Shown: positions 11,640-22,500 of the stretch, piece by piece | How the letters are laid out: every line of letters begins with the position of its first letter | Numbering within the stretch: position 1 is the stretch's first letter | NCBI RefSeq assembly: GCF_035046485.1 | Contig: NC_085136.1 | Coordinates: 293,485,080-293,549,079, forward strand | Direction: 5' to 3' | From: Aedes albopictus | Lineage: Eukaryota; Arthropoda; Insecta; Diptera; Culicidae | Length of the DNA: 64,000 nucleotides | Position numbers and translations under genes: made by a program | The notes under the pieces: model-generated | The model's input: only the letters and a program-made list of their open reading frames with translations | The model's database searches: none | What the model was told of the DNA's origin: nothing

Positions 11640-12053
11640 GGATACTGAGAGAATCCTTCTCAGGATACTGAGAGAATCCTTCTCAGGATACTGAGAGAAT
11701 CCTTCTCAGGATACTGAGAGAATCCTTCTCAGGATACTGAGAGAATCCTTCTCAGGATACTGAGAGAATCCTTCTCAGGATACTGAGAGAATCCTTCTCA
11801 GGATACTGAGAGAATCCTTCTCAGGATACTGAGAGAATCCTTCTCAGGATACTGAGAGAATCCTTCTCAGGATACTGAGAGAATCCTTCTCAGGATACTG
11901 AGAGAATCCTTCTCAGGATACTGAGAGAATCCTTCTCAGGATACTGAGAGAATCCTTCTCAGGATACTGAGAGAATCCTTCTCAGGATACTGAGAGAATC
12001 CTTCTCAGGATACTAAGAGAATCCTTCTCAGGATACTGAGAGAATCTTTCTCA
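11640..12053. repeat. 23-bp satellite, block B (GGATACT variant)
   Basis: Eighteen units of 23 bp carry GGATACT-GAG-AGAATCC, a T-to-A change that breaks the 7-bp dyad. One unit near 12008 has CTAAG. The phase with the following block is exact (12031 to 12054 is 23 bp). The variant appears in one uninterrupted run, so it spread by a local amplification event. Confidence 0.95.
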
Positions 12054-15000
12054 GGATTCTGAGAGAATCCTTCTCAGGATTCTGAGAGAATCCTTCTCAG
12101 GATTCTGAGAGAATCCTTCTCAGGATTCTGAGAGAATCCTTCTCAGGATTCTGAGAGAATCCTTCTCAGGATTCTGAGAGAATCCTTCTCAGGATTCTGA
12201 GAGAATCCTTCTCAGGATTCTGAGAGAATCCTTCTCAGGATTCTGAGAGAATCCTTCTCAGGATTCTGAGAGAATCCATCTCAGGATTCTGAGAGAATCC
12301 TTCTCAGGATTCTGAGAGAATCCTTTTCAGGATTCTGAGAGAATCCTTCTCAGGATTCTGAGAGAATCCTTCTCAGGATTCTGAGAGAATCCTTCTCAGG
12401 ATTCTGAGAGAATCCTTCTCAGGATTCTGAGAGAATCCTTCTCAGGATTCTGAGAGAATCCTTCTCAGGATTCTGAGAGAATCCTTCTCAGGATTCTGAG
12501 AGAATCCTTCTCAGGATTCTGAGAGAATCCTTCTCAGGATTCTGAGAGAATCCTTCTCAGGATTCTGAGAGAATCCTTCTCAGGATTCTGAGAGAATCCT
12601 TCTCAGGATTCTGAGAGAATCCTTCTCAGGATTCTGAGAGAATCCTTCTCAGGATTCTGAGAGAATCCTTCTCAGGATTCTGAGAGAATCCTTCTCAGGA
12701 TTCTGAGAGAATCCTTCTCAGGATTCTGAGAGAATCCTTCTCAGGATTCTGAGAGAATCCTTCTCAGGATTCTGAGAGAATCCTTCTCAGGATTCTGAGA
12801 GAATCCTTCTCAGGATTCTGAGAGAATCCTTCTCAGGATTCTGAGAGAATCCTTCTCAGGATTCTGAGAGAATCCTTCTCAGGATTCTGAGAGAATCCTT
12901 CTCAGGATTCTGAGAGAATCCTTCTCAGGATTCTGAGAGAATCCTTCTCAGGATTCTGAGAGAATCCTTCTCAGGATTCTGAGAGAATCCTTCTCAGGAT
13001 TCTGAGAGAATCCTTCTCAGGATTCTGAGAGAATCCTTCTCAGGATTCTGAGAGAATCCTTCTCAGGATTCTGAGAGAATCCTTCTCAGGATTCTGAGAG
13101 AGTCCTTCTCAGGATTCTGAGAGAATCCTTCTCAGGATTCTGAGAGAATCCTTCTCAGGATTCTGAGAGAATCCTTCTCAGGATTCTGAGAGAATCCTTC
13201 TCAGGATTCTGAGAGAATCCTTCTCAGGATTCTGAGAGAATCCTTCTCAGGATTCTGAGAGAATCCTTCTCAGGATTCTGAGAGAATCCTTCTCAGGATT
13301 CTGAGAGAATCCTTCTCAGGATTCTGAGAGAATCCTTCTCAGGATTCTGAGAGAATCCTTCTCAGGATTCTGAGAGAATCCTTCTCAGGATTCTGAGAGA
13401 ATCCTTCTCAGGATTCTGAGAGAGTCCTTCTCAGGATTCTGAGAGAATCCTTCTCAGGATTCTGAGAGAATCCTTCTCAGGATTCTGAGAGAATCCTTCT
13501 CAGGATTCTGAGAGAATCCTTCTCAGGATTCTGAGAGAATCCTTCTCAGGATTCTGAGAGAATCCTTCTCAGGATTCTGAGAGAATCCTTCTCAGGATTC
13601 TGAGAGAATCCTTCTCAGGATTCTGAGAGAATCCTTCTCAGGATTCTGAGAGAATCCTTCTCAGGATTCTGAGAGAATCCTTCTCAGGATTCTGAGAGAA
13701 TCCTTCTCAGGATTCTGAGAGAATCCTTCTCAGGATTCTGAGAGAATCCTTCTCAGGATTCTGAGAGAATCCTTCTCAGGATTCTGAGAGAATCCTTCTC
13801 AGGATTCTGAGAGAATCCTTCTCAGGATTCTGAGAGAATCCTTCTCAGGATTCTGAGAGAATCCTTCTCAGGATTCTGAGAGAATCCTTCTCAGGATTCT
13901 GAGAGAATCCTTCTCAGGATTCTGAGAGAATCCTTCTCAGGATTCTGAGAGAATCCTTCTCAGGATTCTGAGAGAATCCTTCTCAGGATTCTGAGAGAAT
14001 CCTTCTCAGGATTCTGAGAGAATCCTTCTCAGGATTCTGAGAGAATCCTTCTCAGGATTCTGAAAGAATCCTTCTCAGGATTCTGAGAGAGTCCTTCTCA
14101 GGATTCTGAGAGAATCCTTCTCAGGATTCTGAGAGAATCCTTCTCAGGATTCTGAGAGAATCCTTCTCAGGATTCTGAGAGAATCCTTCTCAGGATTCTG
14201 AGAGAATCCTTCTCAGGATTCTGAGAGAATCCTTCTCAGGATTCTGAGAGAATCCTTCTCAGGATTCTGAGAGAATCCTTCTCAGGATTCTGAGAGAATC
14301 CTTCTCAGGATTCTGAGAGAATCCTTCTCAGGATTCTGAGAGAATCCTTCTCAGGATTCTGAGAGAATCCTTCTCAGGATTCTGAGAGAATCCTTCTCAG
14401 GATTCTGAGAGAATCCTTCTCAGGATTCTGAGAGAATCCTTCTCAGGATTCTGAGAGAATCCTTCTCAGGATTCTGAGAGAATCCTTCTCAGGATTCTGA
14501 GAGAATCCTTCTCAGGATTCTGAGAGAATCCTTCTCAGGATTCTGAGAGAATCCTTCTCAGGATTCTGAGAGAATCCTTCTCAGGATTCTGAGAGAATCC
14601 TTCTCAGGATTCTGAGAGAATCCTTCTCAGGATTCTGAGAGAGTCCTTCTCAGGATTCTGAGAGAATCCTTCTCAGGATTCTGAGAGAATCCTTCTCAGG
14701 ATTCTGAGAGAATCCTTCTCAGGATTCTGAGAGAATCCTTCTCAGGATTCTGAGAGAATCCTTCTCAGGATTCTGAGAGAATCCTTCTCAGGATTCTGAG
14801 AGAATCCTTCTCAGGATTCTGAGAGAATCCTTCTCAGGATTCTGAGAGAATCCTTCTCAGGATTCTGAGAGAATCCTTCTCAGGATTCTGAGAGAATCCT
14901 TCTCAGGATTCTGAGAGAATCCTTCTCAGGATTCTGAGAGAATCCTTCTCAGGATTCTGAGAGAATCCTTCTCAGGATTCTGAGAGAATCCTTCTCAGGA

Positions 15001-15720
15001 TTCTGAGAGAATCCTTCTCAGGATTCTGAGAGAATCCTTCTCAGGATTCTGAGAGAATCCTTCTCAGGATTCTGAGAGAATCCTTCTCAGGATTCTGAGA
15101 GAATCCTTCTCAGGATTCTGAGAGAATCCTTCTCAGGATTCTGAGAGAATCCTTCTCGGGATTCTGAGAGAATCCTTCTCAGGATTCTGAGAGAATCCTT
15201 CTCAGGATTCTGAGAGAATCCTTCTCAGGATTCTGAGAGAATCCTTCTCAGGATTCTGAGAGAATCCTTCTCAGAATTCTTAGAGAATCCTTCTCAGGGT
15301 TCCGAGAGAATTCTTCTCAGGATTCTGAGAGAATCCTTCCAGGATGCTGAGAGAATCCTTCTCAGGATTCTGAGAGAATCCTTCTCAGGATTCTGAGAGA
15401 ATCCTTCTCAAGATTCTGAGAGAATCCTTCTCAGGATTCTGAGAGAATCCTTCTCAGGATTCTGAGAGAATCCTTCTCAGGATTCTGAGAGAATCCTTCT
15501 CAGGATTCTGAGAGAATCCTTCTCAGGATTTTGAGAGAATCCTTCTCAGGATTCTGAGAGAATCCTTCTCAGGATTCTGAGAGAATCCTTCTCAGGATTC
15601 TGAGAGAATCCTTCTCAGGATTCTGAGAGAATCCTTCTCAGGATTCTGAGAGAATCCTTCTCAGGATTCTGAGAGAATCCTTCTCAGGATTCTGAGAGAA
15701 TCCTTCTAAGGATTCTGAGA
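12054..15720. repeat. 23-bp satellite, block C (GAG centre, TTCTCA spacer)
   Basis: About 159 units follow GGATTCT-GAG-AGAATCC plus TTCTCA. Single-base variants AGTCC at 13101, 13423, 14090 and 14642 are 14, 29 and 24 units apart, all exact multiples of 23, so at least 1.5 kb contains no net indel. A patch at about 15270-15350 is more diverged and includes one unit with the block-A spacer TTCCA and a GATGCT change. Two overlapping dyads exist per unit: GGATTCT/AGAATCC and CTCAG/CTGAG. The TGA in one frame prevents long plus-strand frames here. Confidence 0.97.
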
Positions 15721-16083
15721 GAATCCTTTTCAGGATTTTGAGAGAATTATTCTCAGGAATCCCTCTCAGGATTCTGAGAGAATCCTTCTCAGGATTCTGA
15801 TAGAGTCCCTCTCAGGAGTCAGAGTGAATGTCTCTAAGAATTCTGCGAGAATACCTCTCAGGATTCTGAAAGAATACCTCTCAGGATTCAGAGAGAATCC
15901 CTCTCAGGATTCAGAGAGAATACCTCTCAGGATTCTGAGAGAATTCCTCACAGGATGCTGAGCGAATCCTTTTCAGGATTTTGAGAGACCCTCTTCCGGG
16001 GTTCTGAAAGAATCCATTCCAGGATTTTGAGGAAATCTCGTCCCGGATTCTGGGAGCATCCTTCCTAGGATTCTGGAAGGATC
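15721..16083. repeat. Diverged right edge of the 23-bp satellite
   Basis: Units become irregular (CTCAGGAATCCCTC, GATTCAGAGAGAATACC, GGTTCTGAAAGAATCC), with mixed spacing, and stop near 16083. The decay mirrors the left edge. Confidence 0.85.
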
Positions 16084-17750
16084 CCTCTTTTAAGGGCTAA
16101 AATGCCACTGATACTACATATTTATTTTGAATCTTAGCTTCGCTATTTTTCAAATTTATGTTCATGAAGTTTAGAGCACGCTTGTTTGATGAAACCTAAG
16201 AAAGTAAAACTGACACCACCAGGATAGTACCTATTTTGCCAAAAATAAAACGACACCAGAAGAAGAACCTGTAGCCTGCAGCTGTTGAACCTAATGAATA
16301 CGAGATGAGATTTCTTTTATCGTGCTGCTTAGAAATGCTCTCTGAAAAGCGACCCAACGAGCGAACGAATGATTGGCCAGTTCCAGCGAAGGCTAGCAAA
16401 GACGATGATATCATAATGAAGAAAGCACGCTGCTAGCTAGAAGAAAACGTTGTGGGGCCACCCTTAATCGTATGCAAACATCCGGAATATTGCATAGGAA
16501 TTCCAAGAAATGAGGGAAAAAACTCGTGGAGGAAACTAAAAACGTGAGAAGCCAAGTCATGAGGTAAAAACAACGACTCAAACAGCCAAAGGCCACCCGG
16601 CGCAATTAACATTCTGTGTGTCGTCCTATCAGAATGTTGTGATCGTTCTTTGGCAAGATGGAAGCACATCTAGTTCTGTGTGTCACCGTAGGAACGCAAC
16701 GTTTAGATTTTGGACTGTTGTTTGTGACAGAGAAATTGCCAATGCCTCTAGGGGCATTGCAAAGCGTTATCGGGAATCAATTTGAAATGTCCCAAAATAT
16801 TTTGTCGGAGTTCGTCTCAGAAGAGCTTACGGCTAACGCAATGATAAGGCAATTTCGAGTTTCAATAAACCAGTGCCAGTGGACAAATATTTGCACCTTT
16901 TTCTAGATTAATGGCAAGGGCAGGTCTTACCCGGTGATGTATTCAAGAGGGTCACGACACAGCCTTAAAAATCTTACTATTTCAAAGTGCAATACATCTT
17001 AATTTGACAAGTTTAATAATTGTGAAAATAATTCTTCTTGATACAAACGAAATACCGAACATCTCGAGTCCGACCCTCTCCGGCGCTATCAGCACGTCGA
17101 ATGTACAAACACCTTTATCGTCCTCCTGACCTTCTGGCAAACATTCATCTCAAATTTAATTTCGCCTCACTTCTCAGCTTCATTCCGCACCACAACATCA
17201 TGGAATGAGACGAACTATAGCAAAGACACCAGAGCCAGCTGATCACATTCTTCGTTCCGTTTTTCCTTTCAGTTGTTGGCTGTTGTTGGTTTGGTAGCCA
17301 ATTCAACCCTCCCAGTTCATCGCCGCCTTCCTCTCCGTTTTCCACATGAAGCCTTCGGCTTAAAGTTTCGCTCGAAGCTCTCCAAGAATCGATGAGATTT
17401 TAATATAATTCCGAACAAACAAGCAAGCGCAGCCAGCCATCCGGGCTGGAATGTGCCTCCTATTGCCTCCATTGTGGCGCAGTTTGGCCAAGGGGGAAGT
17501 ATAGATGGTGCCATAATAGGTGTCCGTAATTGTCATCTGTGGTGCCTATTTTTTCGAATTTTATAAATTCTTTGAAAATTCGGCATTTTGGAAAATGTGT
17601 ACCAAAGTATCGATAGAGATTCAGCGTGTTTCCATGCCACCCTTGGCATCGGCAAGCACCTTAACCAGTGTCCCACAGTGGTCCAGACTCCAGATTTGCA
17701 AACAGTTTGTGGAAACATTTCCATAAAACTTGATCAATGTATGGCTACAA
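16084..17750. other. Unassigned sequence, no gene recognised
   Basis: About 1.7 kb of mixed-composition sequence without repeat structure. Several short frames (for example 16196-16605 on the minus strand and 16658-16906 on the plus strand) have no recognisable domains, and no splice-consistent exon could be argued. It may be host intronic or intergenic DNA. Confidence 0.4.
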
Positions 17751-17911
17751 GGGGCTGTTCATAAACCACGTAGACTTTTTAGGGGGAGGGGGTCTGGCCA
17801 AAGTCTACGCTCCATACAAATTTCAAAATTTTTGTATGGACAAAAGTCTACGAGGGGGGAGGAGGGTCTGAGATTGCCTAATTTTGGTCTACGTGGTTTA
17901 TGAACAGCCCC
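17751..17911. mobile_element. 161-bp MITE with perfect terminal inverted repeats of about 25 bp
   Basis: The ends are GGGGCTGTTCATAAACCACG (left) and its exact inverse (right), extending through GTAGAC, for about 25 bp without mismatch. The interior has a G-rich tract on one side and an imperfect counterpart on the other. The flanks show CAA immediately outside both ends, compatible with a 3-bp target duplication. There is no coding capacity. The perfect termini suggest recent mobility. Confidence 0.9.
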
Positions 17912-18926
17912 CAAGCATGTTTTCAAATTTTCTTTAAAATGTGTTTATTCTGTATCAAAATTTATCTCATTAAACAACTAATAAGTTCTTCATATAGTAT
18001 TTAGTCAACCAGCTACGGGGCAAACATCGATCTCCATCCTCCGATGCTGAATTCCGGAAGAGCAGCCCAAGAATGCGCTACGCTGCCGAGAAAGAGTGCA
18101 AAAGTTTTCCAAACAGGATGAAAATTCCTTGCCGGCTCCATTAATGGGTCACCTCCCAATCCCAGTGCCAGTGCTAGCAGCTAGCAAGCAGCTGAGTGGG
18201 GGTCGGTGGTGGGTGGAAAGCACATTCTGCAAGGGCGAACGATTCCAGTTCCACCGTCCGACCGAACGACCGACAACAACGATGTCGATGAGCATGTCGT
18301 CCCTGGAATCGAAGGACATTGTCGATGTCTCTCATGTTGGTGGTGGTGGTATTCGAAAAGGATAACTGAGCGAGAGAGAAGTTTCTGAGAGCTATATCAT
18401 AGGAGCAGGGATGCTGTGCTCTGGGATGGATAAATATCATAGCGACATCTTTACTGCGGTAGCTGAAGGTGTTAGCTGGGGAGTAGTTAATGTTATACAA
18501 TGAGCTTTCATGGTGATTTGTTGATGCTTTCAAGCTTAGCACCTTACAGATAAGGATAAAGGAAATCATAACAGTATAACAGTATAAATATAACAGTTAC
18601 CAGTTATTACTTACTCAAACTGCAAGTGCAATGAAGGCTGGTTATATAGGCTACCTACATACTTCAATAGCTTGACCAAAAACTCTTCAGAAATTCCTCA
18701 AGATATATTTATTGCGAAATTTCTCCAGGGATTATTTTAGCAAATCTTTAAAATCTTCTTCCGGATTTTTTAAATCTTCTCAAATTTGCTTAGGAAATTC
18801 CATCAATAATTTATCCTGAAAATTCTTTTCGAAAAATCCTTCAAGAGTTCAGAAATTTTCTTGAAATTGTTTTAGAAATTCCGCCATCAATTCATTCCAC
18901 TACAACTTTTTCAAAAAAATCTATTA
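17912..18926. other. Unassigned sequence passing into decayed repeat
   Basis: 17912-18660 has no recognisable element or exon. From about 18661 to 18926 it turns into the TTCTTCAGAAATTCC-type decayed repeat seen elsewhere. The Helentron 3' terminus follows directly. Confidence 0.4.
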
Positions 18927-18969
18927 AAACCCAGATTAATCCACCTAGTGGTGATAGTGCCTTTCTCGT
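18927..18969 (-). other. Helentron-type 3' terminus: stem-loop plus GCCTTTCTCGT
   Basis: AAACCCAGATTAATCCACC, then the loop and GTGG, then GCCTTTCTCGT. The same ~43-bp motif is found at the left ends of E1 (1551-1593) and E3 (52791-52833) with few differences, whereas the sequences beyond it differ completely. Read on the minus strand it is: subterminal repeat ACGAGAAAGGC, stem-loop, then ...GGGTTT ending at T residues. Confidence 0.75.
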
Positions 18970-19183
18970 CGAATATGTTATGTTGCTTTTTTTTAAGCCA
19001 GCATATTGAAATGTTTAACAAAAAATGCTGGAAACCATGTATATATTTTGTGCGCTTATAAATGGCTCTGGGTCCCCCCCATAAAAATATAGGTATTATC
19101 TGACCAAAGTCAAGGGTGTCATAGCTGCCAAAACTACTCGTTGTTGCCCAGTTTTTTAAATCATTAGTACTTTTAAAACTACT

Positions 19184-19560
19184 GTCTTATCAGGAGATTG
19201 AGCTAATACGGCAAGCCGTATTCAGCCTCTCCTGTTGTTGAATCCTATTGAGCCCCTTCTGTATCGTTTGAGGAGGTTTTAGCTAACACGGTAAACCGTA
19301 TTCAGCCCCTCCTGTCGTTGAACCATATTCAGCCTCTTCTGTGTCTTATTCAGGAGATTGAGCTAATACGGCAAGCCGCAGGACAAGCCGTATTCAGCCT
19401 CACCTGTCGTTGAATCATATTCAGCCTCTTCTGTATCGTTTTAGGAGGTTTTAGCTAACACGGTAAACCGTATTCAGCCCCTCCCATCTCATTTTCAAAA
19501 GACTTTAGCTAATATGATTTTCAGCAGTTTCAGAAGAATTTAGCTAATATGGTTTATTTC
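19184..19560. repeat. Duplicated hairpin-rich region downstream of the Helentron ORF
   Basis: Two copies of a ~160-170-bp block are present: TCTTAT...CAGGAGATTGAGC at 19185 and 19344, and AGGAGGTTTTAGCTAACACG at 19271 and 19443. Each block holds two small palindromes: AATACGG-caag-CCGTATT (7-bp stem) and ACGGT-aa-ACCGT (5-bp stem). The phrase TTAGCTAA recurs further to 19550. Tandem or hairpin repeats near one end are common in Helentrons; a role in termination or strand processing is possible but not shown. Confidence 0.8.
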
Positions 19561-19599
19561 TAATTGACGATTTGTTTTAGCAGGTTACACCAACGTCCT

Positions 19600-22500
19600 T
19601 TAGCTCATCACTATATGATTCAAGTTATACACATCGTAGCATGTAAAGTCGTATGGTGTGTTTACATCAGATGGAAGGAGAACATTATAATGTGCGTCTG
19701 CTTGACCTGGTCTTGTCAAATGCAGTAATATTGGTAAATCAGTATTACTGTAACTTGGTGGTTCAACTTTAACAAACCGTTGTTCTCCGTTTTCGTGATG
19801 CAGCATGATAAATATAATTCGTTCAAGACCCATACTGAGAGCAAACAGGGTGTCAAGGTTACCGAATAATCTTTCTGAACAACATATCTGAAGAAGGTTA
19901 AACAATGTGTCTGATTCCAAACCAATGGTATTTTTGATTTTATCGAAGAGATGTATGTTTTCAATTACGGTTTGGAATGCAATTGCTCTAAGATCAAAAG
20001 AAAAACTTTCATTTCCTACCACTGCATACGAAATCGCATTAAATTGGCAACCACCATCTCCAGTTATTGGAATCTCTAAGAATCCATTCAATGTTTGAAC
20101 TGACAATAGTCTATCTCTGTTACATTTGAAAATGTTAATAGGTAAATTTCTTAAGTAGCTTGCAATGTGGTCAATATCACTTTTGTAACGCATTACATTG
20201 TTATCTGTAGAAGCTACCAGCAACTCTTCTGAATTAGTGAATGTATACGGATCGTTATAGAATACCCGTTGAACATTTTTGAGCAATCTTTCATTTCCAT
20301 TATCATATGCATCATTGGTCGTATCTACTGAGTTAATCCAATCTCTAATGTTGTGATGTATATTTAAATGTTCTAAATCTGGTTCAACATCACTGTACTG
20401 AAATGATAAATCTGCAATATTCCTATTACTAGATCTGATGCTATTACCTTCAGATGATAAGTCCACACAAGATGCTATTGATTTACTATTTATGGATACT
20501 ATATCGGAAGACTTTTCATACAGTTGAATATTATCGTTATCAGCTTTGTTCACATTATCAAGGCATGGTTGCTCACTACAAATAATACAATATATTGGTT
20601 TATGATCAGAAAAGTAGCATTCGTAAACTCCAGCAGTAATGTTTTCAAAATTGGCGTACACTATATCTAGACGTGAACCCAAAATAGTTGTTGCTTCTGT
20701 TGTCGGTAGTTTCGAAACATATGAAAGGCTAATCATAAAGGAACTAAACTCATGGACTTGTGCATTCTTTGTATCATTAAGATTGAAATTCAAATCACCT
20801 ATGACAATAGTTGGACAAGATTCCTCCAACTGAAATCGAAGCATTGTATTTTTAAAATCGCAAACATTTACTTTTGGTGATTTGTATCCACTTATTATCA
20901 GGATTCCATTGACTACTAGTTTTACCAAATCTATGTGACTGTGGTAATGTCCCTTTTGATCTGCATTGAATTTGGTAATATGGTCGACAACGTTTGCTTT
21001 TAAACTGCTTCTTACAAAACAAATAATTCCTTTGGCAATGTTCTTTTTAACATATTCTGGATATTTCATAGTATCTGAACGATAGACCAAATCGAATCCT
21101 GGAAATTCAACCTTTTCATGAGCGTACAAGCAAGTTTCGGAGAAAATCAATACATCACAACGGAAATACCATGGGTCCACGCTTACGTGCTTTTTATTCG
21201 CTCGTAATGACCGAATATTCAAATAAACTACTTTGAGTCCTGATACGTCAACTAAATTATTATAAGCAAGTGACAATGATCGTTCTTTTCGTAGTCTATT
21301 CATTTCGTTCAAACAAGCATCAATTGTATGATTACTTTTCATGTTTCCTGGAAAATTACCTAAAATATAAAGTCCTGAAAGACTCGTCACGCGGCTAAGC
21401 TCTACATACACTAGCTGGCGGGTAAGGTTACCAGATTTCCTGAAATCAATACAGACATGTTTGTATGTTTGACCTTGACTTTTATGAATAGTTAGAGCTT
21501 CGCAGGGTACTATTGGAAACTGGTCCCGTATCATCTGGTAATCCTTCTGGAAATGAGTTGTCAGGTTGTATAGTTTCCTAGGGATGGGCGTCCAACTAAG
21601 GTTGATTCCGTTGTTTTCCATGAAATTCCTATATTGCTGTCGTATCTTACTGCCTACATTATTAGAATCGAATTTTAAAAATACAATAGTGGGTTTTTCT
21701 GTCCCAGAATTGCAAAACACATATTCCAAAACTCCAGTTGCTCCATTAACTAATCCATCTGACACGTCAAGATTAGCTGTCAGCATGTATTTAATGCCTT
21801 GTTTGAACCGAATCTTATATGGATATCCTCCACAATCTTTAGTTGGGCGTTCACTCCACATTTTAATCTTTGCAGCTATTTGATTTGGTTTTAGTTTTCC
21901 AGTAATTGTGTCAACAGCGTTGCACTCTATTTCAGGTGCGAGTGATTCCGATATCTTCTTGTCATTGTATTTGTCAACGTTGGCGTTGGTATAGTAAAGC
22001 CTGATGGCTTCATCTGGTACTTGATGTTCCTCTATTTCTCTAGATTTTATGATTTTGACGTCTTCGTCGGTCATATCTCCACGAGCAAAACTATTCAGAG
22101 CTTTAACAAAGCTCAAATCATCTTTCTGTCGCATGACCTCTGTCAACTCATAAAGGTTAAATTCGTCCCATAATGGTGAGATGTTCGTTTTAATGAGACT
22201 GTGCTTTGGAGTGAAGAAGATGGCTGAATCTTTTACAGGTGGTAATTGAAGAAAATCGCCTACTGTGATTACCGACAATCCACCAAAGGTTTCATTTACT
22301 CCGGTGATTTGCTGTAACCTTGTATCAATCCGACTAAAAATGGTGCTTCCAACCATAGATATCTCATCTACTATAACCAATTTGCAGTCTCTCAGTTGTT
22401 GTCTTAAATTATTGGCAACATCCATGGGTAAATCTGACATTTTAGCATTTTCTTGTAGTGGTAGAGCAAATGCAGAGTGTAACGTGTTACCTCCGATCAG

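Noticed and set aside
10674..15720. CRISPR-like array
   Set aside because: The units are contiguous 23-mers without unique spacers, in a eukaryotic setting, so this is a satellite.
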